From NCBI GenBank assembly GCA_964476595.1, contig CAYZCL010000006.1:1-64000 (forward strand): a stretch of DNA of 64,000 nucleotides, read 5' to 3'. Every line of letters begins with the position of its first letter. The first letter of the stretch is position 1. Below the pieces are notes generated by a model. That model had not been told where the DNA came from and did not search any database. It saw nothing but the letters and a program-made list of their open reading frames with translations. Of this stretch, positions 52,041-60,759 are shown piece after piece. Source of the DNA: JALSRD01 sp964476595. Lineage in GTDB: Bacteria; Desulfobacterota; Desulfobacteria; Desulfobacterales; JALSRD01. The position numbers and the translations under genes were made by a program.

Positions 52041-54046
52041 TCAGGAAAGCTTTCGCAGTTTCTGAAGACCGATGACCAGCAGGAAAATCCCCAAACCGGC
52101 AATGTCCGCCCAGGTGTCGGGCCACAGCAAACCGGCGGCGGCCAGCCAGAAGAGGATGGTTTCCAGCCAGGTGGCGCGTCGGAAAAAAAAGCGCTCCAGG
52201 GCGGCGGCGAAGGCCGTGAGCCCCAGGAAGGTGGTCACCATGGTGAAGATCACCGGCCCGTGCAGCAGCTCGTATTCCTTGCCCATGCCCAGCAGCGGGC
52301 GATAAGCCATGACCAGCGGAATGATGTAAAGCCCCTTGGCCAGTTTCCAGGAGGTGAAGGCCGTGCGCATGGGATTGGCCCCGGCCACGCCGGCGCCGGC
52401 GAAACTGGCCAGGCTCACGGGCGGGGTCACGTTGGCGTCCTGGGAGTACCAGAAGACGATCATGTGCGAGACCAGCAGGGGAACCCCCATGTCCAGCAGC
52501 GCAGGCCCGGCCAGGGTGGCCAGCACGATGTAACTGGCCGTCACCGGCAGTCCCATGCCGAGCACCAGCGAGGCGGCACCGATCAGCAGGATGGCCAGCG
52601 CCTTGATGCCCAGGCTCAGGTCCAGCACCAGGCTGGAAAACTTGAGCCCCATGCCGGTGAGCGTCACCATTCCCACGATGATACCGGCCGCGGCGCAGGC
52701 CACCGACACCATGATGGCGCTGACGGCGCCGTTTTCCAGCGCCTTGAGGGTGGAGCGCAGTTCCCCCTTCAGGAAGTCGGACGCGCTGCGGCGGCCGGCG
52801 TCGCCGGCGGCCAGGTGGGCGTTGGCCACCTGCCAGCGCACGGCATTGGCCAGCACGCTGGCGGCCACGGTGCTGACCACGGCCACGAAACCGGCCATCA
52901 TGGGCGAGTAGTTGGCCATCAGCACGTAGACCAGGATGCCCACCGGAATGATGAAGTGGATGCCGTCCTTGATCACCTGCAAAATCCTGGGCAGGTTTTC
53001 CCGGGGCTGGCCCTCCAGCCCGAATTTCTTGGCCTCGAAGTGCACGAACAGCAGCACCGTGAGGTAGTACATGATGGCCGGCACCAGGGCTACCTTGATG
53101 ATGGTCAGGTAACTGGTATTGGTGAACTCGGCCATCAGGAAGGCGCCGGCGCCCATGATGGGCGGCATCAGCTGCCCGCCGGTGGAGGCCGCCGCCTCGA
53201 TCGCCCCGGCCACGTGGGGCCGGTAGCCCACCTTTTTCATCATCGGGATGGTGAACGAACCCGTGGCCACCACGTTGCCCACGGCGGATCCCGACACCGA
53301 GCCCATGAACCCCGAGGCCACCACCGCCGTCTTGGCCGGCCCGCCCGAGAAGCGCCCCGTCAGGGCGTAGGCCAAGTCGATGAAAAAGGCCCCACCGCCG
53401 GTGGTCTCCAGGAAGGCGCCGAAGAGCACGAAACGAACACGAAAGTGGCCGCCACGCCGATGGGCAGACCGAAAATACCCTCGGTGGTCAGCCACAGGGT
53501 GGTGGCGATGCGCTCGACGCTGTAACCCTTGTGGATGATCAGCTCGGGCATGTAGGGCCCAAAATAGGCGTAGAGCATGGCCACGACGCAGATGCCGGTC
53601 ATGATCAGCCCGATCACCCGGCGGCAAGCCTCGAGCACCAGCAGGGTGCCGACGATGCTGACCACCCGGTCGCTGGTCAGCCAGTCGCCCTGGCGCTCGA
53701 AAATGGCCGTCAGGTTGAAACCGATGTAGGCGGTGCAGCACACCGCGGCTGCCACCAGGCACCAGTCCAGCAGCACCCAGAAGTTCAGGCGCGCCTTGGA
53801 GACCTTCTTGAAAGCCGGTTTCAAAAGGAAGGTCAGGCTCAGGATGGCGCCCAGGTGGATGGAGCGCTGCACCAGCGCCGTCAGCGCCGTGATGCCGGCC
53901 GTGTACAGCTGGTAGAGGCTCAGGCTGACGGCCAGCACCATGACGACCCTGGCGGTCGCCCTTTCCAGGGAGGTGGACTGTTCGGGGATGGGTTCCGAAG
54001 CCGGGGTTTTGTCCTGACCGGCCCCGGCCGGCACGACCTCTGTCAT
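52041..54046 (-). pseudogene. Frameshifted TRAP transporter fused permease (DctQM, 4TM/12TM type)
   Basis: Fused small-plus-large TRAP permease that uses an ion gradient to import organic acids with a periplasmic binding protein. From ATG 54046 (AAGGAG upstream) the first frame reads down to about 53435 and ends in FGLPIGVAATFVFV. The homology continues in the next frame as FVLFGAFLETTGGGAFFIDL down to the stop at 52041, with GFMGSVSGSAVGNVVATGSF and GMGLPVTASYIVLATLAGPA. One missing base in the GAAAC region near 53430-53437 explains the shift. Everything else is intact, so a sequencing error or very recent mutation is likely. Confidence 0.85.
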
Positions 54047-54228
54047 GGGGACTCCTTTGCATCCGCCGCGCACAACGATCGCGGGACGATGACGGCGACT
54101 CCGATTTGAAAAAAAGGGGCGCTATCCGTTGCGACGACTCCGCGCCGATCCCGGCGGCACCCCTTCCCCGGACCGTCGCCGTGAGTTTTCGAAGAAGGCA
54201 GCGCCACGGGCGGTCGCGTCGGGATTTG

Positions 54229-54807
54229 TCAGGGACTGCGCGGTGCGTTCCCCGAAGGGACCCGCGGCGTTGCGGGATCGGGAAAGCACCTGCGCCACCA
54301 CCGGTGGAGCAGGCTCACCGGCCGGGCGTGGAAGCGCACCGCCACGTGGGGCGCCAGGGCCGACAGGTTGGTGCGCGTGCCCCGCCAGATGACCGTGTGG
54401 TCCACCCCGGGGCTGCCGATGCGCAGGATGAAGTCGCCGGTGGGCATGTGCATGTCCACGATGGCTTCGTAAGGGCCGCGCATCACCATGCGGCCCACCC
54501 CGGGCATGCGTCCCATGCCGGCCCCGAATTTCAGGTAACGCTCTTCTTCGATGTAGATACGCCCCCGCGCATCCACCGAGTGGGTCTCCCAGATGGGGGC
54601 GTTCTCCACCGAGTGAAAGTAGTGGATGGTGAAGCGCTCGCCCGGCGCCAGGGGCAGCACCAGCAGCGGCGGGCCGCCCCTGACCGGGTTCACGCGCAGT
54701 TCGAGTCCGCCGGGCAGCAGGGCGGCGGCTGCCGGCCCCAGCAGCAACACCAGGACGACGACGCCCGCCCACAGGCGCGCCCTGGACCGCCCGCTGTTTC
54801 CCGCCAT
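54229..54807 (-). CDS. DUF1850 protein associated with TAXI-TRAP transport
   Basis: A 192-residue protein with an N-terminal signal or anchor helix (about 13-32). Conserved features are FTIHYFHSVENAPIWETHSVD and the GRIYIEEERYLKFGAGMGRMP segment, which match DUF1850 proteins found with TAXI-type TRAP genes. The function in the family is unknown. It lies 3 bases after the binding-protein gene and 182 bases before the permease. The C-terminal region is basic and may be misread beyond about residue 165. ATG 54807. Confidence 0.75.
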   Translation of the reverse strand: MAGNSGRSRARLWAGVVVLVLLLGPAAAALLPGGLELRVNPVRGGPPLLVLPLAPGERFTIHYFHSVENAPIWETHSVDARGRIYIEEERYLKFGAGMGRMPGVGRMVMRGPYEAIVDMHMPTGDFILRIGSPGVDHTVIWRGTRTNLSALAPHVAVRFHARPVSLLHRWWRRCFPDPATPRVPSGNAPRSP

Positions 54808-54810
54808 CCG

Positions 54811-55788
54811 CTAGGAGGCCGGCACCAGTCGGGCCGGGACCTCGATCCCCTTCTCCTTGAGGTACTTGATGGTGCCGGGGTGCAGCGGGATGGGAGAGTA
54901 CTTGACCGCATTTTCCGGCGTGGTGTAAGCGGCCGACGGGTGGATCTTCTTCAGATAGTCGGTGTGTTCATACAGGGCCTTGACCAGCTTGTAGACCAGG
55001 TCGGTATCCAGCGATTTCTGGCAGATCATGACATTCCAGACGCCGATGGTGGGCACCGGCTTGGTGACGCCGCGGTAGACACCGGCGGCCAGGTCCACCG
55101 CGGAGTAGTTCTTGTTGGCGGCCAGGATCTTCCGGGTCTGTTCGGGGGTGAAGCCGATGATGCGGATGTCGTGGGTGGTGGCCAGGTCCAGGATGGAGCT
55201 GGTGCCGGGGCCCACGGACCAGATCCCCACGTCGATGGTGCCGTCGCGCAGGGCATTGGCACTCTCGGTGAAGGACAGCCGGCTGTCCTTGTAGGAGTCC
55301 AGCGGAATGCCCAGGGCCTTGAAAACCGCCTCGGCCATGAAGTTGGTGCCGCTGCCCGGGCTGCCGGTGCTGATGTGGCGCCCCTTGACCTGTTCGATGT
55401 TGGTGATGCCGCTCTTCTTCAGGGTGACCACCTGCAGCAGGTTGGGGTACATGATGGCCATGGACAGGATGTTGTGCTTCTTGCCCTTGAACTTGCCGGC
55501 TCCCGTGAATCCGGCGGCGGCCACGTCGCCCATGACCTCGCCGATCACGGTCTCACCCTTGTGGGCCAGCTTGACGTTCTCCACGCTGGCGCCGGTCACC
55601 TCGGCCACGGCCTTGACGCCCGGCACGTACTTGGACCAGATCTCGGCCACGCCGCCGCCGTATGGATAGTAGATGCCGCCGGTGCCGCCGGTGCCGATGC
55701 TGATAAAAGTCGTCTTGGCCGCCACCGGCGCGGCTACGGCCAGTACTGCACACAGGAAAAAAACGATAAGGGCGTTCTTGATTCTCAT
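54811..55788 (-). CDS. TAXI family TRAP transporter solute-binding protein
   Basis: Periplasmic receptor for the TRAP importer, 325 residues. The signal peptide MRIKNALIVFFLCAVLAVAA ends near VAA. Typical TAXI motifs: ISIGTGGTGGIYYPYGGGVAE, GRHISTGSPGSGTNFMAEAV and RDGTIDVGIWSVGPGTSS. TAXI relatives bind glutamate-like or other small acids. The ligand here is unknown. ATG 55788. Confidence 0.94.
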   Translation of the reverse strand: MRIKNALIVFFLCAVLAVAAPVAAKTTFISIGTGGTGGIYYPYGGGVAEIWSKYVPGVKAVAEVTGASVENVKLAHKGETVIGEVMGDVAAAGFTGAGKFKGKKHNILSMAIMYPNLLQVVTLKKSGITNIEQVKGRHISTGSPGSGTNFMAEAVFKALGIPLDSYKDSRLSFTESANALRDGTIDVGIWSVGPGTSSILDLATTHDIRIIGFTPEQTRKILAANKNYSAVDLAAGVYRGVTKPVPTIGVWNVMICQKSLDTDLVYKLVKALYEHTDYLKKIHPSAAYTTPENAVKYSPIPLHPGTIKYLKEKGIEVPARLVPAS

Positions 55789-55898
55789 GGAAATGTCCTC
55801 CGCTGGTATTTCTGGTATGTGGGTTCGATTCGTGTGGGCCTGCCGGCCGGCGGCGCCGACGATGCGTCTTCCGGCACAGCGGGCTTCCGCCGCCGACC

Positions 55899-56345
55899 TT
55901 ATTTCCCGACGGTGGAGACCTTCAGGATGACGGCCTTGGGCTGCGAGGTCATACCCTTGACCGGGTAGACGAAGGACGCCGTCTGCCCGGGCTGCACCAG
56001 GCCCTTTTTGGTCTTGCGGGGAATCAGACCGCCCACGGCCTTGCCGTTGTCCAGGAAAATGTTGACCCGGTACCGCTGGGGCTCACTGCTGACGTTTTTC
56101 AGGGTCACGGAAAAATGCAGGGTTTCGGCGCCCTTCCACTTCTTGAAGGCGCAGGTGAAATCCACCAGTTCGGCCTGCGGGGCAATGTCCCGGGTCAGCT
56201 GTCCGTCTGCGGTGACACACGCAAACTTGGGCGGTGCGTTCTTGGGGGTCAGCTGGCCGCCGCTGCAGCCGGCGGCCAGCAACGCCACCGCCAGAGACAG
56301 GCAGATCATCCCCCACATGGAAGTGCTTCCGACACGTCTTTTCAT
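55899..56345 (-). CDS. Hypothetical lipoprotein, 148 aa
   Basis: Lipoprotein with a signal peptide and lipobox LLAAGCSGG. The mature part (about 120 residues) looks beta-rich, with LHFSVTLKNVSSEPQRYRVN and LVQPGQTASFVYPVKGM, resembling an FxLYD/immunoglobulin-like fold. I do not recognise the family. ATG 56345 follows GAGGAGGAAG. It is upstream of the TRAP genes on the same strand, 110 bases apart, so it may share their operon. Confidence 0.75.
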   Translation of the reverse strand: MKRRVGSTSMWGMICLSLAVALLAAGCSGGQLTPKNAPPKFACVTADGQLTRDIAPQAELVDFTCAFKKWKGAETLHFSVTLKNVSSEPQRYRVNIFLDNGKAVGGLIPRKTKKGLVQPGQTASFVYPVKGMTSQPKAVILKVSTVGK

Positions 56346-56445
56346 GCTTCCTCCTCCTGGTTCCCGGTTGACGAAAAATTCAATCCGCTAAATGAAGAAG
56401 ATTCACCCATGCAAAATAAGGCAAACGGCTGCTTTTTTCAAGGCA

Positions 56446-56493
56446 CAAAAAAGGGGCGCCCCCCGCACGGCTTTGCCGCGGGGGGCCGCCCCG
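56446..56493 (-). terminator. Rho-independent terminator after gcvT
   Basis: On the minus strand a long GC stem (GGGGCGGCCCCCCGC opposite GCGGGGGGCGCCCC, with a bulge) is followed by about seven T. It begins about 25 bases past the gcvT stop. Confidence 0.85.
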
Positions 56494-56517
56494 GTTTCAG
56501 CGCCTGCGCGGCGGCGC

Positions 56518-57792
56518 TTAGATCATCTCGGAGATGGGTCGCCGCGCCGTGCGGTCCGGCCGGATGTCCCCCGTCACCGTTGCTTTGAGCTTGCGCCGGA
56601 TGTCACGCAGTTCCACCGCCTGGCCGTAGTCCAGCGGCGTCTTGACCTTGATGAAACCGCAGCTCAGACCCCTGGGCCTGAAGCCCTCCGGTTTGTCCGG
56701 GCTGGCGATGCTGTAAATGCGTCCCTCGTGGCGCCCGATGCCCATGTCGGTCACGCAGGTCAGCACCCGGCCGATTTCGTTCCCGTCGGCATCCGCCACC
56801 ACCGCCGGGTCGCCGGTGGACACCTTTCGCAGGTCGTTGCCCACGAAGGGATAGGTGTACTCCGGAGACTGGATATTCAGCAACGCCTCGGCACCCACGA
56901 ACGCCTTGGTAAAGCCGCTGCGGTCCTCGTTGAAGGGCAGTGCGAATTCCCAAGGATGGTGGATAAACGGCCAGTGGCCGATGTCCTGGTGGGACAGGGG
57001 CAGCACGGCCCCGCCGCGCAGGGAATCGCGGGCCGCCAGGCCGCAGGGGGTCAGGGACAGGTCATCGCCGGCGGCCGACAGGATCTGCTCCCACACGGCC
57101 ACCGTCCGGTCGACCTGCACGTAAATTTCGAAACCGAACTCACCGGTGTAGCCCGTACGCGAAAACAGCACCGGCGTGCCGTCCTTGAGCCTGGCGGCGG
57201 CGGACAGATCGGAGTCCGGATCGAAAAACCCCTTGAAAGAGAAGTAGAAAAGCTTCTCGAAAACCGCCTGCGGGTCGGCCAGCACGCGCCCCATGATCTT
57301 GCCGGCCAGGGGCCCCTGGACGTCGATCTTGCCCAACCGGTCCGTCAGGTCCGTGATTCTAGCCTGCCGCCCGCCCCTGCGGGATTCCAGGTGGCGGGCC
57401 ACCTCGGCGCCCATGCCGGCGTTGACCACCGCCATGTAGTAACCGTCGCGCAGCATGTAAATGATGGAGTCATCAATCACGCAGCCGTCGTCGTCGAGGT
57501 AGGCGCCGTAAACGCAGCGGCCGGCGTAAAGGGGCTTCTTGGCGGCGCCCACGCAAGCCTCCAGGTCGTTGGTGAAGCACAGCTGCAGCAGTTCCCGGGC
57601 GCCGTCGCCCTCCACCAGCAGGACGGCCATGTGGCTGGTGTCGAAAAGCCCCGCATCGGTCAGTACGGAGAGGTGCTCGTTCTTGGCCGACGAGTACCAC
57701 AGAGGCATGTCATACCCCCCGAAGTCGGCCATGTTGGCACCCTCGGCCGTGTGCCAGTCGTGAAGGGGCGTGGTTTTTATCTCTTGCTGCAT
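56518..57792 (-). CDS. gcvT: Glycine cleavage system T protein (aminomethyltransferase)
   Basis: Transfers the aminomethyl carbon from lipoyl-H protein to tetrahydrofolate, releasing ammonia, 424 residues, somewhat longer than the usual 360-400. Motifs: TPLHDWHTAEGANMADFGGY, GLFDTSHMAVLLVEGDGA and the folate-binding SRTGYTGEFGFEIYV with LRGGAVLPLSHQD. ATG 57792 follows AAGGAGG. It is on the opposite strand from the other gcv genes, and its promoter shares the TTGACAATATC element with theirs. Confidence 0.95.
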   Translation of the reverse strand: MQQEIKTTPLHDWHTAEGANMADFGGYDMPLWYSSAKNEHLSVLTDAGLFDTSHMAVLLVEGDGARELLQLCFTNDLEACVGAAKKPLYAGRCVYGAYLDDDGCVIDDSIIYMLRDGYYMAVVNAGMGAEVARHLESRRGGRQARITDLTDRLGKIDVQGPLAGKIMGRVLADPQAVFEKLFYFSFKGFFDPDSDLSAAARLKDGTPVLFSRTGYTGEFGFEIYVQVDRTVAVWEQILSAAGDDLSLTPCGLAARDSLRGGAVLPLSHQDIGHWPFIHHPWEFALPFNEDRSGFTKAFVGAEALLNIQSPEYTYPFVGNDLRKVSTGDPAVVADADGNEIGRVLTCVTDMGIGRHEGRIYSIASPDKPEGFRPRGLSCGFIKVKTPLDYGQAVELRDIRRKLKATVTGDIRPDRTARRPISEMI

Positions 57793-58177
57793 ATCGTCCT
57801 CCTTGCATCCGTTGTAAAGAACCGCCGCGGTTGTCAGAATTGTGTAAATCAGATAAAATGAATTTAGGATATTGTCAAAAGTTTTTTGTTTTTTCATTGA
57901 AAACATCAATTTGTTGCGATATGTTTACTCTAGTTCGCTTTTGTGGGAACTTCCAACCGCGACTTTCGTGAAACGATCCTGCCTGAATTGACACCATCGT
58001 GAACAGTCAATTTCGAGCGGACTTCAGGCTCCTTTGGACTCGGCGCCGGGCGGCCGGAATCCCTTGCACACGGATTCCGGGGATCGGCGAAACAGCGTGC
58101 GCCGGCGGAACAGGGCCGCGGAAGCGACCGATCCGTACTTACTTGTGAAACCATCAGAACCGAAGGAGGCGCCAGAC
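57793..58177. other. Divergent region between gcvT and lpd
   Basis: 385 bases with no gene. It holds the gcvT promoter and the lpd leader. I looked for a glycine riboswitch and did not find its conserved core. Confidence 0.55.
57850..57878 (-). promoter_or_regulatory. Predicted gcvT promoter
   Basis: On the minus strand TTGACA (57878-57873) is followed after 16 bases by TTATCT, or after 17 by TATCTG. The first 11 bases TTGACAATATC are identical to the promoter ahead of the lrp-gcvH unit. The ATG lies about 60 bases on. Confidence 0.6.
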
Positions 58178-59611
58178 ATGACAACCACCAGAATCACCGT
58201 AATCGGAGGCGGCCCCGGCGGATACGTGGCCGCCGTGCGGGCGGCCCAGCTGGGCGCCGACGTCACCCTGATCGAGGCCGACAACGTCGGCGGCACCTGT
58301 CTCAACCGCGGCTGCATCCCCTCCAAGACCCTGATCACCACGGCCGAGCTGTTGGAGAAATTCCACCGTGCCGCCGAGTTCGGGGTCACCGTGGAGGGCG
58401 GCGTGCGCCCCGACATGCAGCGCCTGATGGCACGCAAGAACGCCATCATCAAGAGCCAGATCAAGGGAATCGAAAACCTCCTCAAGCACCACCACATCCG
58501 GCTGCTCAAGGGCGCCGGGGCCATCCGCGAACCCGGGCTGGCCGTGGTCAGCCAACCGGACGGCGAAGTGGAAGTCCCCTGGGACCGCCTCATCCTGGCC
58601 ACCGGCACCGTGCCTTTCGAGATCCCCGCTTTCCCCTTCGACGGCAAGAAGATCATCTCCAGCGACGACGCCCTGGAACTGGAAAGCGTTCCGCCCTCCA
58701 TGGTCATCGTGGGCGGGGGTGTCATCGGCTGCGAGTTCGCCTTCATTCTCTCTGCGCTGGGCTGCCGGGTGACCGTGGTGGAGGCCCTGTCCCGGCTGCT
58801 GCCCCTGCCCTCGGTGGACGAAAACTGCTCCAAGATCCTGCAGCGCGAGATGAAAAAGCGCAAGATCAAGTTCGTGGTCAACCGCACCGTGGAGAGTGCC
58901 GAGGACGCGGGCGACCACCTGCGCATCACCATCGGCCCTTCGCCTTTCCTGGAGAACCCGTCTCCCAGGGACCGGAAGCCCGTGACCGTAGAGGCGGCCT
59001 GCATGCTGGTGTGCGTGGGACGCAAGCCCAACAGCGCCGGCATCGGCCTCGAAAAGCTGGGCCTGCAGCCCGACGAGCGGGGCTGGCTGGCGGCCGATGA
59101 ACGCATGCAGACCGCGGTGCCCGGTGTCTACGCCATCGGCGACCTGCTGGGGCCGGCCAAGATCATGCTGGCCCACGTGGCTTCCACCGAGGGCATGGTG
59201 GCGGCCGAGAACGCCACGGGGGGTGACCGTGTCATGGACTACAGCGTGGTGCCGGGCGCCATCTTCACCACCCCCGAGGTGGCCAACGTGGGGCTGTCCG
59301 AAGCCGAAGCCGTCAGGGCCGGGCATGACGTGCGCGCCGACAGCGTCCTGTTCCGTACCCTGGGCAAGGCCCAGGCCATCGGGGAGATCGCCGGCGAGGC
59401 CAAGATCGTGTCCGAAAAGGGCAGCGGCCGCATCCTGGGGGTGCACATCGTCGGCCCCCACGCCACGGATCTCATCGCCGAGGCGGCCGTGGTCTTGCAG
59501 ATGGGCGGCGGAGTCAGCGACATCGCCGCCACCATCCACGCCCACCCCACCTTGGCGGAGGCCATGATGGAGGCCGCCTTTAAGGCCCTCGACCGCTCGC
59601 TGCACGGCTGA
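58178..59611 (+). CDS. lpd: Dihydrolipoyl dehydrogenase (L protein)
   Basis: Flavoprotein that reoxidises dihydrolipoyl groups with NAD, 477 residues. The FAD loop is VIGGGPGGYVAAVRAAQLGA and the redox disulfide is GGTCLNRGCIPSK (Cys41, Cys46). The second nucleotide loop is VIVGGGVIGCEFA, and the C-terminal catalytic His-Glu is in HAHPTLAEAMMEA. ATG 58178 with AAGGAGG 9 bases upstream is preferred to 58034. It probably serves the glycine cleavage system that flanks it. Confidence 0.96.
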   Translation: MTTTRITVIGGGPGGYVAAVRAAQLGADVTLIEADNVGGTCLNRGCIPSKTLITTAELLEKFHRAAEFGVTVEGGVRPDMQRLMARKNAIIKSQIKGIENLLKHHHIRLLKGAGAIREPGLAVVSQPDGEVEVPWDRLILATGTVPFEIPAFPFDGKKIISSDDALELESVPPSMVIVGGGVIGCEFAFILSALGCRVTVVEALSRLLPLPSVDENCSKILQREMKKRKIKFVVNRTVESAEDAGDHLRITIGPSPFLENPSPRDRKPVTVEAACMLVCVGRKPNSAGIGLEKLGLQPDERGWLAADERMQTAVPGVYAIGDLLGPAKIMLAHVASTEGMVAAENATGGDRVMDYSVVPGAIFTTPEVANVGLSEAEAVRAGHDVRADSVLFRTLGKAQAIGEIAGEAKIVSEKGSGRILGVHIVGPHATDLIAEAAVVLQMGGGVSDIAATIHAHPTLAEAMMEAAFKALDRSLHG

Positions 59612-59691
59612 CGCCGGCGGCGGGCAGGAGTCCTCCGCCCGGGCGGGGAAATGACCTTTCTTGACGAATCTAACAGATTTCTTTTCTATCG

Positions 59692-59720
59692 TTGACAATA
59701 TCGTTCAATCCGGCTTATCT
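59692..59720 (+). promoter_or_regulatory. Predicted promoter for the lrp-gcvH-gcvPA-gcvPB unit
   Basis: TTGACA (59692-59697), a 17-base spacer, and TTATCT (59715-59720). It opens with TTGACAATATC, as the gcvT promoter does. A second possible -35, TTGACG at 59661, lies just upstream. The start codon is 104 bases on. Confidence 0.65.
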
Positions 59721-59824
59721 TTTTGAGGACTTTAAAACCCTGTACGTCTCGTCCCGGCGGCCGATGATGCCGAACGAGGGGGGGTCACCGCAATTCACCG
59801 CCTTAAGGAAACACGACTTCCGTC

Positions 59825-60268
59825 ATGAAGATCGATGAAAACACCATCGCTATCATTCGTCATCTGCGTAACGGACGCAAGTCCTTCAAGAAAATCGCAG
59901 AAGACCTGTCGCTTTCCGAGAACACCATTCGCACACGGGTCAAAAAAATGATCGACGAGGGGGTACTGCAGATCACCGGCCTGGTGGACCCTGAACAGAT
60001 CCCGCGCCTGCAGCCGGTGATCATCGGCGTCAAGCTGCGCACCACGGACCTTTTCAAGAAGGGCGAGGAGTTCCAAAAACTGCGGGGCGTGGTGTCGGTG
60101 AGCGTGGTCACCGGGCGGTACGACCTGATGCTGCTGGTGCTCTTCACCCGCGACTACGGGTTGCAGGAATTTTACGCCCAGGAGGTTTGCCAGATCGAGG
60201 ATGTCCGTTCGCTGGAGACCTTCGTGGTCTACAAGAGCTACAACCTGAAGGTACCTTATATCCATTGA
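59825..60268 (+). CDS. Lrp/AsnC family transcriptional regulator
   Basis: A 147-residue regulator. The N-terminal helix-turn-helix contains FKKIAEDLSLSENTIRTRVKKM (about 22-43, written here as its key region) and the C-terminal part is an RAM effector domain (VVSVSVVTGRYDLMLLVLF). Lrp-like proteins sense amino acids. Its position directly before gcvH and near the paired gcv promoters suggests control by glycine or a related amino acid, which is inference. ATG 59825. Confidence 0.93.
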   Translation: MKIDENTIAIIRHLRNGRKSFKKIAEDLSLSENTIRTRVKKMIDEGVLQITGLVDPEQIPRLQPVIIGVKLRTTDLFKKGEEFQKLRGVVSVSVVTGRYDLMLLVLFTRDYGLQEFYAQEVCQIEDVRSLETFVVYKSYNLKVPYIH

Positions 60269-60351
60269 ACCGTTCCCGCTGGCCCGAAACATCACCGCCG
60301 GCCGTACGTCGTACCGCCGGCAGACCCATTTCAGCCACAGGAGGAGAAATC

Positions 60352-60759
60352 ATGAAAGAGATCAGTGAACTGCAGTTTGCCGAGGATGTCCGCTACACCG
60401 ATGACCACGAATGGATCCGGATGGAGGGCGATACCGCGGTGGTGGGCATTTCCGATTACGCCCAGGACCAGCTGGGGGATATCGTGTTCGTCGAGCTGCC
60501 GGCCGAAGGCGACACGTTCGCCCAGAAAGACGAATTCGGCTCCGTGGAATCCGTCAAGGCGGTCTCCGAACTGTACATGCCCATCGGCGGCGAGATCGTG
60601 GCCGTCAATGAAGACCTCGAAGAGAACCCCGACCTGGTCAACAACGCACCCTACACCGACGGCTGGCTCATCAGGGTCAAACCGTCCGACCCGGCCGAGT
60701 ACGAGGTCCTGATGGACAAGGACGCCTACCTGGAAATGCTGAAAGGACTGCAAGAATGA
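60352..60759 (+). CDS. gcvH: Glycine cleavage system H protein
   Basis: Lipoyl carrier of the glycine cleavage system, 135 residues. The lipoylation lysine is Lys69 in FGSVESVKAVSELYMP. DDHEWIRMEGD and GISDYAQDQLGDIVFVELP are family blocks. ATG 60352 follows AGGAGGAGAA. The ATG of gcvPA overlaps its stop by 4 bases. Confidence 0.97.
   Translation: MKEISELQFAEDVRYTDDHEWIRMEGDTAVVGISDYAQDQLGDIVFVELPAEGDTFAQKDEFGSVESVKAVSELYMPIGGEIVAVNEDLEENPDLVNNAPYTDGWLIRVKPSDPAEYEVLMDKDAYLEMLKGLQE

Noticed and set aside
54106..55968. 620-codon plus-strand frame
   Set aside because: Shadow of the DUF1850 and TAXI receptor genes.
57793..58177. Glycine riboswitch before the gcv genes
   Set aside because: I looked on both strands and could not find the tandem conserved core; protein control seems more likely.
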